Origin: an uncultured Collinsella sp.
GTDB taxonomy: Bacteria; Actinomycetota; Coriobacteriia; Coriobacteriales; Coriobacteriaceae
DNA length: 7,876 nt
Reading direction: 5' to 3'
Assembly: GCA_937926755.1 (NCBI GenBank)
Contig: CALBBA010000235.1
Location: forward strand, 1 to 7,876
The position numbers were made by a program, and so were the translations under genes. Below the pieces are notes generated by a model. That model was not told the DNA's origin, did no database searches, and saw only the letters and a list, made by a program, of their open reading frames with translations. This document shows positions 1-6,238 of this stretch, piece by piece. How positions within the stretch are numbered: the stretch's first letter is position 1; every line of letters starts with the position of its first letter.

Positions 1-303
1 CTCAACCGCCCCTGCGAGGTCGAGGTCCATTCCGATTCGCAGTACGTCGTCAACGCCTTTAACAAGCACTGGATCGACGGCTGGAAAAAGCGCGGATGGA
101 AAACCGCCAACAAGCAGCCCGTCAAGAACCGCGACCTGTGGGAGCGCCTACTCGCCGCCAAAAGCAAGCACAAGGTTGAGTTCATCTGGGTTAAGGGTCA
201 CGCCGGCCATGAGCTCAACGAGCGCTGCGATGAGCTCGCCACCACGGCGGCCGACGGCAGCAACCTCGATATCGATACCGGCTTTAACGAGAGCGACCTG
301 TAA
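1..303 (+). CDS. rnhA: Ribonuclease HI, C-terminal part (5' end outside window)
   Basis: RNase HI cuts the RNA strand of RNA:DNA hybrids in the cytoplasm, for example at R-loops and replication primers. Frame 1 is open from the first base to a TAA, giving 100 residues. The visible part holds the DSQYV motif (Asp at visible residue 12, the equivalent of E. coli Asp70), a Trp/Lys/Gly-rich substrate-handle region (residues 24-38), and the KGHAGH...NERCDELA block with the catalytic His (67) and the last metal-binding Asp (77). The N-terminal strand with the first catalytic Asp and the Glu lies upstream of the window. A short acidic tail of about 15 residues follows the conserved domain. No hairpin terminator is visible after the stop. 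The family assignment is secure; whether an extra N-terminal hybrid-binding domain exists cannot be seen. Confidence 0.93.
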   Translation, partial: LNRPCEVEVHSDSQYVVNAFNKHWIDGWKKRGWKTANKQPVKNRDLWERLLAAKSKHKVEFIWVKGHAGHELNERCDELATTAADGSNLDIDTGFNESDL

Positions 304-378
304 CGGCGTTTTCGCACGCTATTTCCTGCCCCCTCGCGCTACACTCATCCTGTAAACCGAACGGCACGAGGGGGATAC
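304..378 (+). promoter_or_regulatory. Intergenic region with a weak possible promoter for the oxidoreductase
   Basis: This 75-base gap separates rnhA from the next gene. TACACT at 340-345 resembles a sigma-70 -10 box, but no convincing -35 box lies 16-18 bases upstream. A strong purine-rich ribosome binding site, GAGGGGG, sits at 368-374, four bases before the ATG at 379. The ribosome binding site is clear and decides the start; the promoter is only a guess. Confidence 0.3.
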
Positions 379-1485
379 ATGCTGCGTATAGCGACCATCG
401 GCACATCCATGATCACCGACGACTTTATCCAAGTCGTCAACGCCAACGACCAAGCCGCGTTTGTGGGCACGCTTTCACGCGATGCCAATCGCGGTGCTGC
501 CTTTGCCGCCGAGCGCGGTGGCGAGCGAAACTTTACTTCACTCGATGAGCTCGCGGCAGCCGCCGACGTCGACGCCGTCTATATCGGCAGCCCTAACGCA
601 CTTCACTACGAGCAGGCCCTTGCCTGCATCGCCGGTGGCAAGCACGTCATCGTCGAGAAACCCTTCTGCGCCACCGAAGCGCAGGCGCTGGAAGTCTTCC
701 GCGCTGCCGAGGCAGCAGGTGTCGTGGCCCTCGAGGCCATGCGTCCCCTCCACGATCCCGCCTTCCACGCCATCGAGGACGCCCTGGGCGAGATCGCCCC
801 CATCCGCCGCGCCTCATTGCGCTTTGGCAAGTATTCCTCGCGCTACAACGAGATTCTCGCGGGACGCGCCACCAATATCTTCGACTGCAATATGGCATCG
901 GGTTCCCTCATGGACATTGGCGTCTATACCGTCGAGCCCATGGTCGAGATCTTTGGCATGCCCTCCGGCCTTACGAGCATGACCACTCTGCTCGATCCCA
1001 CCACGCGACAGCTCACGCACGGCCCCATCGATGGCTGCGGTTCCATCCTCGCCAGCTACGGCGGTGGCCGTATCTCCGTCGAGCTCGCGCACTCCAAAAT
1101 TACGAATGACCTGCTGCCCTCGCAGATCGAAGGCGAGCGTGGCACTATCCAGATCGACCATCTGTCCACGCCCCGCAACGTCCGCATCGACTATCGCGGC
1201 GACGTCGTACGCGGCTCGGCGACCGAGGCACCGCGCGAACAGGGAGACAACGGCCGCGTGCTCGACCTGCCCAAATCGAGCAACACTATGGAATACGAAC
1301 TCACAGACTTTATCACCGCCATCGGCGGCATCGATAACGTTAAGGAAGAGATTTGGGAGACCCCGGCGGGACGCCACGAGCTTGGCCACTACCGCGATGT
1401 CACACTCGTCTCACTGCGCATCATGGATGCCGTGCGCCAGCAGGCCGGCATAACCTTCCCGGCCGACGCAGGCAAGCAGGCATAG
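379..1485 (+). CDS. Gfo/Idh/MocA family NAD(P)-dependent oxidoreductase
   Basis: This is a 368-residue protein of the usual length for glucose-fructose oxidoreductase/inositol dehydrogenase-type enzymes, which oxidise or reduce sugar-like or cyclic polyol substrates with NAD(P). The N-terminal Rossmann fold begins at residue 2; its glycine motif is reduced (IGTSMI), a known variation. The EKPF motif at residues 93-96 carries the catalytic Lys, and the DIGVY segment at 179-183 supplies the usual Asp and Tyr region of the substrate site. The C-terminal half (about 130-330) is the alpha/beta substrate and dimerisation domain. No signal peptide or membrane segment is seen, so it should be cytoplasmic. 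The start is fixed by the GAGGGGG ribosome binding site just upstream. It ends 2 bases before the acylphosphatase start, so the two are probably co-transcribed. The substrate cannot be read from the sequence, because this family is too diverse. Confidence 0.88.
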   Translation: MLRIATIGTSMITDDFIQVVNANDQAAFVGTLSRDANRGAAFAAERGGERNFTSLDELAAAADVDAVYIGSPNALHYEQALACIAGGKHVIVEKPFCATEAQALEVFRAAEAAGVVALEAMRPLHDPAFHAIEDALGEIAPIRRASLRFGKYSSRYNEILAGRATNIFDCNMASGSLMDIGVYTVEPMVEIFGMPSGLTSMTTLLDPTTRQLTHGPIDGCGSILASYGGGRISVELAHSKITNDLLPSQIEGERGTIQIDHLSTPRNVRIDYRGDVVRGSATEAPREQGDNGRVLDLPKSSNTMEYELTDFITAIGGIDNVKEEIWETPAGRHELGHYRDVTLVSLRIMDAVRQQAGITFPADAGKQA

Positions 1486-1487
1486 CG

Positions 1488-1898
1488 ATGGGCCTCTTCG
1501 ATACGTTCTTCTCCAGCGTCACCGGCGGCAGTCGAGAGCCTCAAAAACCATCAAACGTCGAGCTCGAGCTGCGCCGCAGGCTTACTGTGCTCGCAAGCGA
1601 CGAGGCCACTCAAGACACTCCCCTGCGCTATTTCCTGCGCTGGGCGGGGCAAGTCCAGGGCGTTGGCTTTCGCTTTACCAACACCAACCTCGCGCAGGCA
1701 CGCGCGCTCACCGGCTGGGTGCGTAACATGGAAGACGGCTCAGTCGAGATGGAGATACAGGGGGCTCCGGCAAATATCCTATCTCATCTCGAGGCGCTTC
1801 ATGCCTCCTACGAGCGTATGGGAACGCGTTTTCGCCTCATAGACGCCCAGGCCCGAGCCCCACTTGCCAATGAAGACGGTTTCACGCCTCGTTATTAG
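1488..1898 (+). CDS. acyP: Acylphosphatase with N-terminal extension
   Basis: Acylphosphatases hydrolyse the carboxyl-phosphate bond of small acyl phosphates such as carbamoyl phosphate or 1,3-bisphosphoglycerate. From the ATG at 1488 the product has 136 residues. The acylphosphatase domain covers about residues 46-136, with the signature GQVQGVGFR (catalytic Arg at 62) and GWVRN (catalytic Asn at 80); their 18-residue spacing matches the family. The DGSVE...QG strand follows. The usual enzyme has about 90-100 residues, so some 45 charged residues at the N-terminus are extra and of unknown role. The reading frame is open further upstream into the oxidoreductase gene, but the ATG at 1488 is preferred: it lies 2 bases after the upstream stop and has GCAGG at 1476-1480, seven bases before it. 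Translation is probably coupled to the upstream gene. Confidence 0.88.
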   Translation: MGLFDTFFSSVTGGSREPQKPSNVELELRRRLTVLASDEATQDTPLRYFLRWAGQVQGVGFRFTNTNLAQARALTGWVRNMEDGSVEMEIQGAPANILSHLEALHASYERMGTRFRLIDAQARAPLANEDGFTPRY

Positions 1899-1959
1899 TA
1901 TTGTGTGCTAAATACGGTATCATTTACCTACGACCGTTGATAGAAAAGAGGCGAGGCGC
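1899..1959 (+). promoter_or_regulatory. AT-rich leader of the PerR-like gene with possible promoter and operator dyads
   Basis: These 61 bases are clearly richer in A and T than the coding regions on either side, as expected of a promoter. TATCAT at 1918-1923 is a plausible -10 box; the matching -35 position holds only TTAGTA (1895-1900). Short dyads are present: ATAC-G-GTAT at 1912-1920 and TTAG...CTAA at 1895-1911. Neither is a good match to the classical PerR or Fur box, so autoregulation is a guess. The ribosome binding site AAGAGG at 1946-1951 is good. Confidence 0.35.
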
Positions 1960-2340
1960 ATGGCGGTGCAAAGAAGGAATACCAGGCAGCGAAAGTTGGT
2001 TCTTGACGCCGTGCGCCAAAGCTATAACCATCCCACCGCCGACGAAATCTACAACGTCGTGCGCGCGCAGGATGACAAAATCAGCCGCGGTACGGTCTAC
2101 CGCAACCTCAATCTCTTGGCCGACGCCGGCGAGATTCTCTCCATCAAGACGCCGGGCGGCAGCCGCTTCGATCGCACGATCGAGCCGCATGCGCATATCA
2201 TCTGCACCTCGTGCAGCCGCGTCATCGACGTACCACTCCCCTTCGATGCCCAGCTCGACGCCAAGGCATCCGAGCAAATCGGCTGGCACGTCACGTCGCA
2301 CTGCACCATCTTCGAGGGTCTCTGCCCCGACTGCCGGTAG
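1960..2340 (+). CDS. perR: Fur-family transcriptional regulator, PerR-like
   Basis: This 126-residue DNA-binding protein has the two-domain Fur layout. A winged helix covers about residues 8-75, with the recognition helix around GTVYRNLNLL (44-53), followed by a C-terminal dimerisation domain. The structural zinc site is intact as CTSC (82-85) and CPDC (122-125). The regulatory site matches the PerR type: His24 in HPTADEIY, Asp71 in SRFD, His77 and His79 in HAH, and Asp90 in VID, which align with B. subtilis PerR His37, Asp85, His91, His93 and Asp104. PerR proteins sense peroxide by iron-catalysed oxidation of these histidines and then release oxidative-stress genes. Fur or Zur identity is less likely because the Asp at position 71 is the PerR hallmark. 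No target gene such as a rubrerythrin or peroxidase is adjacent. The start is set by AAGAGG eight bases upstream. Confidence 0.85.
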   Translation: MAVQRRNTRQRKLVLDAVRQSYNHPTADEIYNVVRAQDDKISRGTVYRNLNLLADAGEILSIKTPGGSRFDRTIEPHAHIICTSCSRVIDVPLPFDAQLDAKASEQIGWHVTSHCTIFEGLCPDCR

Positions 2341-2353
2341 ATGTTTGGGACAT

Positions 2354-2372
2354 GCCTACTCGGCAAGTAGGC
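2354..2372. terminator. Hairpin between the convergent PerR-like and Cof genes
   Basis: GCCTACT (2354-2360) and AGTAGGC (2366-2372) form a perfect 7-bp stem with a 5-base loop, 14 bases after the regulator stop. It overlaps the last codons and the stop of the convergent HAD phosphatase gene. There is no T-run directly after it on either strand, only a loosely T-rich stretch on the plus strand (2380-2388). A two-way terminator is plausible but not proven. Confidence 0.4.
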
Positions 2373-3153
2373 GACGCAGTTCTTCTTCGACCGTGTGCAC
2401 ATAGCGGACGCGGTCGTTGATGCCACGCATAGAGGGATTGCAGCTCTCCATTAGATAAGGATGGCCCACTACGTTGAGCATGTCGCGGTCGTTCTCGTTA
2501 TCGCCAAACGCCATCATCTCATCGGGCGAAATACCCAAGGCACGACCGTAATCGGCAAGCGCGGAACCCTTACCCGAATCAAAGCCGATAAAGTCCGTCC
2601 ATTCGGTTCCCGACGTCATCACGTCGACACGGTCGCTAAAGAGGCGCTCGAAATACTCCAGGGCCGCCGGCTGATCCACCTCGGGCATCTGGAAGGCAAT
2701 CTTAATGACGTCCTCGTCGATGTCCTCGGGACGGTCGACCACCGCCACATCGCAGTGGACCTCATAGCGCAAATGGTCGACGAACGCATCGTTGCCGCTC
2801 ATGGTGTAGAGGCGTCCCTCACACGAAAGGGTCACGTCGGCATGGGGATACGCAACCACGGCATTCGCGATATCCATAGCAAGGCTACGCTCCATGGAAC
2901 GCTTGACAACGGCACGCCCCTCGCTCATCACTAGGGCTCCGTTTTCGCATACATAGGCGAGCTCATCGGCCACCGGGGCAAACAGGTAGCGCAAGCTCGC
3001 ATATTGACGACCGCTCGCCGGCATAAACACGATGCCGCGACGATGCAGTTCATCGATGAGCTCAAAGGCCTCGGAACGCGGCTCGTGCTCCCCCGGATGC
3101 AGCAACGTGCCGTCCAAATCGCATGCAATCAGCTTGATTCCCTCAAGACCCAT
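2356..3153 (-). CDS. Cof-type HAD-superfamily phosphatase
   Basis: This is a 265-residue cytoplasmic hydrolase of the Cof/IIB subgroup of haloacid dehalogenase phosphatases, which dephosphorylate sugar phosphates, flavin precursors or similar small molecules. Motif I is CDLDGT (11-16; nucleophile Asp12, acid-base Asp14). Motif II is the Ser in PASGR, motif III is Lys195 in SGKGSAL, and motif IV is GDNEND (217-222), which binds magnesium. The alpha/beta C2-type cap lies between motifs II and III, from about residue 80 to 185. The frame is open 20 codons further upstream, but the ATG at 3153 is chosen because GGGGGA lies six bases before it and because the upstream codons fall in an inverted repeat. 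It lies downstream of the SlyD-like and UreE-like genes on the same strand, separated from them by that repeat. The substrate is unknown. Confidence 0.9.
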   Translation of the reverse strand: MGLEGIKLIACDLDGTLLHPGEHEPRSEAFELIDELHRRGIVFMPASGRQYASLRYLFAPVADELAYVCENGALVMSEGRAVVKRSMERSLAMDIANAVVAYPHADVTLSCEGRLYTMSGNDAFVDHLRYEVHCDVAVVDRPEDIDEDVIKIAFQMPEVDQPAALEYFERLFSDRVDVMTSGTEWTDFIGFDSGKGSALADYGRALGISPDEMMAFGDNENDRDMLNVVGHPYLMESCNPSMRGINDRVRYVHTVEEELRRLLAE

Positions 3154-3181
3154 ATGCTTTCCCCCAAAGCACCTCATCAAC

Positions 3182-3226
3182 AGTAAGACGGACTTTGAAT
3201 AGCTGTCTCTCAAAGTCCGTCTTACT
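3182..3226. repeat. Perfect 17-bp inverted repeat between the UreE-like and Cof genes
   Basis: The left arm (3182-3198) and the right arm (3210-3226) are exact reverse complements over 17 bases, with an 11-base spacer (3199-3209). The structure begins 10 bases after the stop of the UreE-like gene and ends 28 bases before the Cof start, reading on the minus strand. The arms are less GC-rich than the surroundings (7 of 17). No T-run follows on either strand, so it is not a textbook rho-independent terminator. It could be a terminator of another kind, an mRNA-stabilising stem, or a copy of a dispersed palindromic repeat. Confidence 0.85.
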
Positions 3227-3236
3227 CATACGCACG

Positions 3237-3815
3237 TTAACCGCGCGCCTTTTTTACGATCGCAAAGTCTGGAGCCATACTCACAACGGCATCCGCCGCG
3301 CTCGATGCAAAGCGTCGGTCCGCATCGAGTTCACGGGTAACCACCGAGAGCCGAACACCCTCGACACCCCGGAGCATGCGGCCCAAAACAGGCTGCACCG
3401 GCGTATACATGCGCACGGTATGCTCGTCCGAGTCGCCCCGGAAGAGCGGCGCATGCATGTTGCCGATCTCCCAGCACGCATGCGCGAGCGCAATCGGGTC
3501 CATGCGGTCAACTTCGACCAAATAAACCTCGGCGCTGCGCAGGCGCACGACAACCGCCACGGGCACTATGCCCGAACGGTCGATGACAAGCACATCGCCA
3601 TCGGCAAGGCGATCGCCATCGGCAGCGCCCAGCCGAATATCGACCGTACGCCCCAGCTCCGTCACGCCCACAAATGTGCGGGCATCGGCCTGGTCCCAAT
3701 CGAGTAGTAGCTCATCGACCCCAAAGACACCGTCCAGCTCCCGGCGAAGCAAAAGCTCATAGGACGGGTCGTTGAGATTTCCGAGACACGCTGTCGAAAC
3801 CAGATTCACAGGCAT
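3237..3815 (-). CDS. ureE: UreE-like nickel metallochaperone
   Basis: This 192-residue protein resembles the urease accessory protein UreE, a homodimeric cytoplasmic chaperone that delivers Ni(II). The N-terminal domain (about 30-82) ends in the typical GRTVDIRLGAADGDRL...DGDVL pattern. The C-terminal ferredoxin-like domain begins near residue 85 and holds DPIALAHACWEIGNMH (106-121), where His121 matches the dimer-interface nickel ligand of UreE. The His-rich tail of enterobacterial UreE is missing, as in many homologues. About 40 residues after position 150 are not recognisable. The ATG at 3815 lies 3 bases after the SlyD-type stop, with GAGGAC six bases upstream inside that gene, which implies translational coupling. 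No urease structural gene is in view, so the client enzyme is unknown; hydrogenase is an alternative. The family call rests on motif pattern, not on an alignment. Confidence 0.75.
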   Translation of the reverse strand: MPVNLVSTACLGNLNDPSYELLLRRELDGVFGVDELLLDWDQADARTFVGVTELGRTVDIRLGAADGDRLADGDVLVIDRSGIVPVAVVVRLRSAEVYLVEVDRMDPIALAHACWEIGNMHAPLFRGDSDEHTVRMYTPVQPVLGRMLRGVEGVRLSVVTRELDADRRFASSAADAVVSMAPDFAIVKKARG

Positions 3816-3818
3816 AGC

Positions 3819-4247
3819 CTAGTCCTCGACCTCAACGAGCTCGATATCAAAGTTGAGGTCCTTGCCGGCCAGCTCGTGGTTGGCGTCGAGCGTCACGGCC
3901 TCAGGCGTTACGTCGATGACCACGGCGGGGACGGGCATGCCGCTCGGCGTGGACAGGAAAAGCTTCATGCCCTTCTCGATCTGCTCGATGTTGGGAACCT
4001 GTTCGGCCGGGAAGGTCAAAACCATCTCGGGGTTGTGCTCGCCGTAGGCATCGGCAGCAGGAATGTGCACGGTCTTCTTCTCGCCCACCTGCATGTCGAC
4101 AACAGCGGCGTCGAAGCCCTTGATCATCTGACCGGCGCCGCAGGTGAACTCCAGCGGCTCGCCGCGATCGTAGGAGCTATCGAACTGCGTGCCGTCGTCG
4201 AGCGTGCCGCGATAATGAGTCTTGACCTTCTTGCCCTGGTTGGACAT
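3819..4247 (-). CDS. slyD: SlyD-type FKBP peptidyl-prolyl cis-trans isomerase
   Basis: SlyD proteins catalyse prolyl isomerisation, act as folding chaperones, and in E. coli help nickel insertion during hydrogenase maturation. The 142-residue product has the FKBP core (about 5-68 and 125-140) with YRGTLDDGTQFDSS and GAGQMIKGFD...VGEKK, interrupted by the insert-in-flap chaperone domain (about 70-122). DAYGEHNPEMV starts the insert, and DANHELAGKDLNFDIEL closes the fold as in SlyD. The metal-binding His/Cys-rich tail of E. coli SlyD is absent. The start at 4247 is set by a strong GGAGG (4253-4257) five bases upstream; the 10 codons that could extend the frame lack such a site. It is the first gene of the minus-strand group and lies back to back with the dipeptidase gene. 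No signal peptide is seen. Confidence 0.9.
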   Translation of the reverse strand: MSNQGKKVKTHYRGTLDDGTQFDSSYDRGEPLEFTCGAGQMIKGFDAAVVDMQVGEKKTVHIPAADAYGEHNPEMVLTFPAEQVPNIEQIEKGMKLFLSTPSGMPVPAVVIDVTPEAVTLDANHELAGKDLNFDIELVEVED

Positions 4248-4367
4248 GGTAACCTCCGTGATAAGGGCGGCGCACAACGTGGGCCGCCATGAACATATGG
4301 CGCTAACTATACCCTAGTCATACAATTCAAAGACAGTTTGCAAAGAAACGCTGCAACCGGAGGAACC
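4248..4367. promoter_or_regulatory. Divergent promoter region between slyD and the dipeptidase gene
   Basis: These 120 bases must hold promoters for both directions. On the plus strand TACAAT (4321-4326) is a fair -10 box; the -35 position is weak. On the minus strand TATAGT (4311 down to 4306) is a fair -10 box, also with a weak -35. The two candidate boxes are only about 10 bases apart, so the polymerases could compete. The slyD leader also has a small GGCGGC/GCCGCC stem (4266-4288). Ribosome binding sites are strong on both sides: GGAGG at 4253-4257 (-) and GGAGGA at 4359-4364 (+). Confidence 0.4.
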
Positions 4368-5381
4368 ATGGCATATCCCGTATTTGACCTACACTGCGAC
4401 ACCGCCGACCGCATCGGCTGGGCCACGCTCGATCTCGACCTGCGCTTTACCGCCGGCACCGACGGTTATTTCCCCGGCGACGAAACGCATCCGCAAGATT
4501 TCGACCTCATCGAGGGCAACGCCTGCGCCATCTCGCTCGCAAAGATCGGCAACACGCCGTGGGCGCAGTGCTTCGCCACGTTTGTCCCCGACGAGATTCC
4601 CACCGCCCACGCCGCGCGCTTCCAGGCGCAGATCATGGCGCACATGAGCGGCCAGGCAATGCTCAACCACGACCGTATGGTCAACGTGCGCAGCGCCGCA
4701 GACATTCGCCCCGCGCTCAAGGACGGCAAGGTCGCTTGCATCCACACCATCGAAAACGCCACGTTCTTTGCCGAGGACCCCGCACTGATCGAAGTGCTCA
4801 AGAGCTTGGGCGTGCTCATGTCATCACTCAGCTGGAACGCGCAGGGGCCGCTCGCGAGCGGACACGATACCCACGCCGGTCTCACCGCCGCCGGCATCGA
4901 GGCACTTACGCAGATGGAGCACGCCGGCATGGTGCTCGACGTCTCCCACCTCAACGATGAGTGCTTCGACGAGGTTGTCGCCCACGCCACGCGCCCCTTC
5001 GTCGCCAGCCACTCCAACTCCCGCACCGTCTGCGGCGTCAAGCGCAACCTCACCGACGACCAGTTCCGCACCATCCGCGACATGGGCGGTATCGTCGGCC
5101 TCAACTACTGCAGCGAGTTCCTTTCCAACGACGCAACCGACAAGACCGCCGCAGACGTCACCTTCGACCAGCTGGCAGCCCATATCGAACACTGGCTTGA
5201 CCTGGGTGGCGAAAATATCATCGCGCTCGGCGGCGACTGGGACGGTGCCGCGGTGCCCACTTTCCTCTCCGATGCCAGCAAAATACCCGAATTCCAGAAC
5301 ATGCTCTCCAGGCACTTTGGCAAGACCGTGATGCAGAAGTTCTGCAGCGACAACGCGCTTGCCTTCTTTGAGCGTTATTAA
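4368..5381 (+). CDS. Membrane dipeptidase homologue (peptidase family M19)
   Basis: M19 enzymes are TIM-barrel di-zinc hydrolases that cleave dipeptides, including some with D-residues at the C-terminus. The 337-residue product has the full metal set: HCD (His9, Asp11), the bridging Glu129 in HTIEN, His194 in DVSHLND, His215 in ASHSNSR and Asp290 in GGDWDG. These correspond to His20, Asp22, Glu125, His198, His219 and Asp288 of human renal dipeptidase. There is no signal peptide, lipobox or C-terminal anchor, so despite the family name it is probably cytoplasmic and may recycle dipeptides taken up or released from the wall. The ATG at 4368 is chosen over an upstream TTG because GGAGGA lies just before it. 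A hairpin follows the stop, so it may be transcribed alone. The natural substrate cannot be told. Confidence 0.9.
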   Translation: MAYPVFDLHCDTADRIGWATLDLDLRFTAGTDGYFPGDETHPQDFDLIEGNACAISLAKIGNTPWAQCFATFVPDEIPTAHAARFQAQIMAHMSGQAMLNHDRMVNVRSAADIRPALKDGKVACIHTIENATFFAEDPALIEVLKSLGVLMSSLSWNAQGPLASGHDTHAGLTAAGIEALTQMEHAGMVLDVSHLNDECFDEVVAHATRPFVASHSNSRTVCGVKRNLTDDQFRTIRDMGGIVGLNYCSEFLSNDATDKTAADVTFDQLAAHIEHWLDLGGENIIALGGDWDGAAVPTFLSDASKIPEFQNMLSRHFGKTVMQKFCSDNALAFFERY

Positions 5382-5397
5382 TTTCACATCCCTTGAG

Positions 5398-5433
5398 CGG
5401 GCCGGCATGCCGAACGGTCGACATGCCGGCCCG
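5398..5433 (+). terminator. GC-rich hairpin after the dipeptidase gene
   Basis: CGGGCCGGCATG (5398-5409) and CATGCCGGCCCG (5422-5433) form a perfect 12-bp stem with a 12-base spacer, starting 17 bases after the dipeptidase stop. The stem is very GC-rich, as expected of a terminator, but it is followed by TCCCC and not by a T-run. It may act as a terminator or attenuator before the metallohydrolase gene. One candidate ATG of the next gene (5423) lies inside the right arm. Confidence 0.55.
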
Positions 5434-5443
5434 TCCCCAATCT

Positions 5444-5449
5444 GAAGGA
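5444..5449 (+). promoter_or_regulatory. Ribosome binding site deciding a TTG start
   Basis: GAAGGA lies six bases before the TTG at 5456. The two other possible starts in this frame, TTG at 5393 and ATG at 5423, have no such site and lie before or within the hairpin at 5398-5433. This supports the TTG at 5456. Confidence 0.6.
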
Positions 5450-5455
5450 CCGCTT

Positions 5456-6232
5456 TTGACGCAGGAATTTACGTTTTTCCTACCCCGACCGGATGGGACG
5501 CCCATCCCCGTCGTCGTTACCAAAAAGCGCGTCAAAAACTTCAACCTACGCGTCACATCGAGCGGCGAGGTCCACGCCAGCGCACCGCTCGGCGCCAGCC
5601 GCGAGCGCATCGAAGCGTTTGTGAAGCGCAACAGCGCCTGGATTATCAGCCGACTTGCCCAGCGCGAGCAACGTCAGGCAACGGCACAGGAGCCGCTCAG
5701 TCCCCACTCGATCATTGCACTTTGGGGCAAGCCCATCACGGTGCAGGATGCACTCGATCACATCTTTGCATCACCCGTACCACGGCCCAAACAGGCTACC
5801 TTCGCAAGTTTTATGGGTACCGACGAGCCAGACGAACGCCCACGGGCCAAGCGGCACGCAATCCTCGACGACCTAACGCCCGATGAGCTCCAAGCCAACA
5901 TCAACCAGCTTTATTCGTCCGAGGTCACCACGGCACTGCGCGATATGGTGCACGCGTACGAAATCGCAATGGGCGTCACCGTGGCCCGCGTCTCCGTGCG
6001 CAGCATGAAAACGCGCTGGGGATCATGCACGCCCAAGACCGGCGCCATTCGCATCGCACGCGAACTTGCCGCCTATCCCATCGAGTGTCTCGACATGGTT
6101 GTCGCCCACGAGCTTGTCCATCTGCTTGAGCCAAGCCACAACCAGCGGTTCCACGCCCTGCTCGACACGTACTGTCCCAACAATAAAGCTCTGTCGCAGC
6201 GGCTCAAGCAGCCACCCATAGAGTCGTATTAG
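5456..6232 (+). CDS. YgjP/DUF45-family zinc metallohydrolase
   Basis: From the TTG at 5456 this is a 258-residue protein of the YgjP-like (DUF45, M48-related) group. The C-terminal domain holds KTRWGSC (185-191), a hallmark of the family, and the zinc motif HELVH (218-222) with a third ligand His228 in the SHNQRFH segment. The N-terminal part (about 1-60) has the short beta-rich region usual in this family, with KKRVKNFNLRV and a VHASAP-like strand. The middle (about 85-150) is variable and hydrophilic. Relatives are often annotated as metallopeptidases, but the true substrate of this family is not settled. No signal peptide is seen. It lies after the hairpin following the dipeptidase gene and ends 6 bases before the convergent folB stop. 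The family is secure; the start is less so, and a longer form from 5393 cannot be excluded. Confidence 0.85.
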   Translation: MTQEFTFFLPRPDGTPIPVVVTKKRVKNFNLRVTSSGEVHASAPLGASRERIEAFVKRNSAWIISRLAQREQRQATAQEPLSPHSIIALWGKPITVQDALDHIFASPVPRPKQATFASFMGTDEPDERPRAKRHAILDDLTPDELQANINQLYSSEVTTALRDMVHAYEIAMGVTVARVSVRSMKTRWGSCTPKTGAIRIARELAAYPIECLDMVVAHELVHLLEPSHNQRFHALLDTYCPNNKALSQRLKQPPIESY

Positions 6233-6238
6233 AACCGG

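Noticed and set aside
814..1389. A 191-codon open frame on the minus strand within the oxidoreductase gene
   Set aside because: A shadow frame with no recognisable motif and no ribosome binding site; the plus-strand gene is clear.
1901..2404. A 167-codon plus-strand frame overlapping the PerR-like gene
   Set aside because: It begins with a TTG and has a Ser/Arg/Pro-rich product typical of a shifted reading of a GC-rich gene; the PerR frame has complete family motifs.
3195..3707. A 170-codon plus-strand frame starting in the inverted repeat
   Set aside because: It is antisense to the UreE-like gene and shows no motif. The similar short peptide at the starts of both strands' frames is just the inverted repeat translated twice.
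4265..4300. Small hairpins in the slyD leader considered as a riboswitch or metal operator
   Set aside because: The stems are only 4-6 bp and match no riboswitch architecture I can recognise.
4466..5104. A 212-codon open frame on the minus strand opposite the dipeptidase gene
   Set aside because: It is a mirror of the strongly biased dipeptidase codons; the product is Ser/Arg-rich without domain motifs, while the plus frame has all M19 metal ligands.
4824..5408. A 194-codon minus-strand frame across the end of the dipeptidase gene
   Set aside because: Val/Gly/Ala-rich shadow with no start signal and no recognisable domain.
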